Positions 43,540-43,580 of a stretch of 43,580 bases of DNA are shown here, in pieces; the stretch's first letter is position 1, and each line of letters opens with the position of its first letter. The stretch spans positions 1 to 43,580 of the forward strand of contig CAMVIM010000032.1 in the NCBI GenBank assembly GCA_947167515.1, given 5' to 3'. A program made the position numbers and the translations under genes. A model generated the notes under the pieces. It made no database searches, was not told where the DNA came from, and was given only the letters and a program-made list of their open reading frames with translations. This DNA is from an uncultured Prevotellaceae bacterium (GTDB taxonomy: Bacteria; Bacteroidota; Bacteroidia; Bacteroidales; Bacteroidaceae).

Positions 43540-43580
43540 ATGAGACGCATAAGTAAAGACATAACAAAACACTATCAAAT
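43540..43580 (+). CDS. Start of an unidentified gene (partial)
   Basis: An ATG preceded by a good GAGGAGG ribosome-binding site (ending 5 bp upstream) opens a frame reading MRRISKDITKHYQ that runs off the window. Too little is present to name it. Confidence 0.4.
   Translation, partial: MRRISKDITKHYQ

Overview
The window looks like a chromosomal segment of a Bacteroidales bacterium, probably Prevotellaceae-like. The signs are repeated Bacteroidetes-type promoters (TAnnTTTG, sometimes with a TTG/TTTG box about 20 bp upstream), outer-membrane barrels, a CE15/GH43 hemicellulose pair, a secreted-protein tail that resembles a type IX sorting signal, and a MobV-type mobilisable element. No rRNA, tRNA or CRISPR array was seen.

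Left part, about 1-18,050 (higher GC, core-like): the tail of a secreted protein, queC, a HAD phosphatase, then a leucine operon leuA-leuC-leuD. The operon has a Leu-rich leader peptide and mutually exclusive RNA hairpins, a textbook-like attenuator. LeuD is fused to a DUF4234-like membrane domain. Next come a porin plus sodium:solute symporter operon (minus strand), a secreted protein with a GH97_N-like domain and an apparent beta-barrel, a second isopropylmalate/citramalate synthase, a SIMPL protein, divergent CE15 esterase and GH43 lipoprotein genes, and dnaK. leuB is not in the window.

Middle part, about 18,060-26,520: backbone of an integrative mobilisable element directly downstream of dnaK. 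It has a zinc-finger/HTH protein, a tyrosine integrase, an excisionase-like HTH protein, a large CHC2/TOPRIM primase with a P-loop ATPase domain, a winged-helix replication-type protein, a candidate oriT hairpin and a MobV relaxase. Several inverted and direct repeats lie in its intergenic regions.

Right part, about 26,520-43,580 (clearly AT-richer): cargo. First a RES-domain protein and an AlbA_2 (Schlafen-like) protein. Then comes the most striking object in the window, a tightly coupled minus-strand operon: an XRE regulator, a NurA-like nuclease, a HerA-like translocase, an Hsp90-like GHKL ATPase, a radical SAM enzyme, and a MORC-like GHKL ATPase with a C-terminal PD-(D/E)XK-like domain. 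A perfect inverted repeat overlaps its promoter. I cannot match this combination to a characterised defence system; I infer that it is an undescribed nucleic-acid-targeting anti-phage or anti-plasmid system. After a decayed AlbA_2 relic, a second plus-strand operon follows: a DUF4143 AAA ATPase, a membrane coiled-coil protein and a protein with a HEPN-type Rx4H motif. The right end of the element is not identified.
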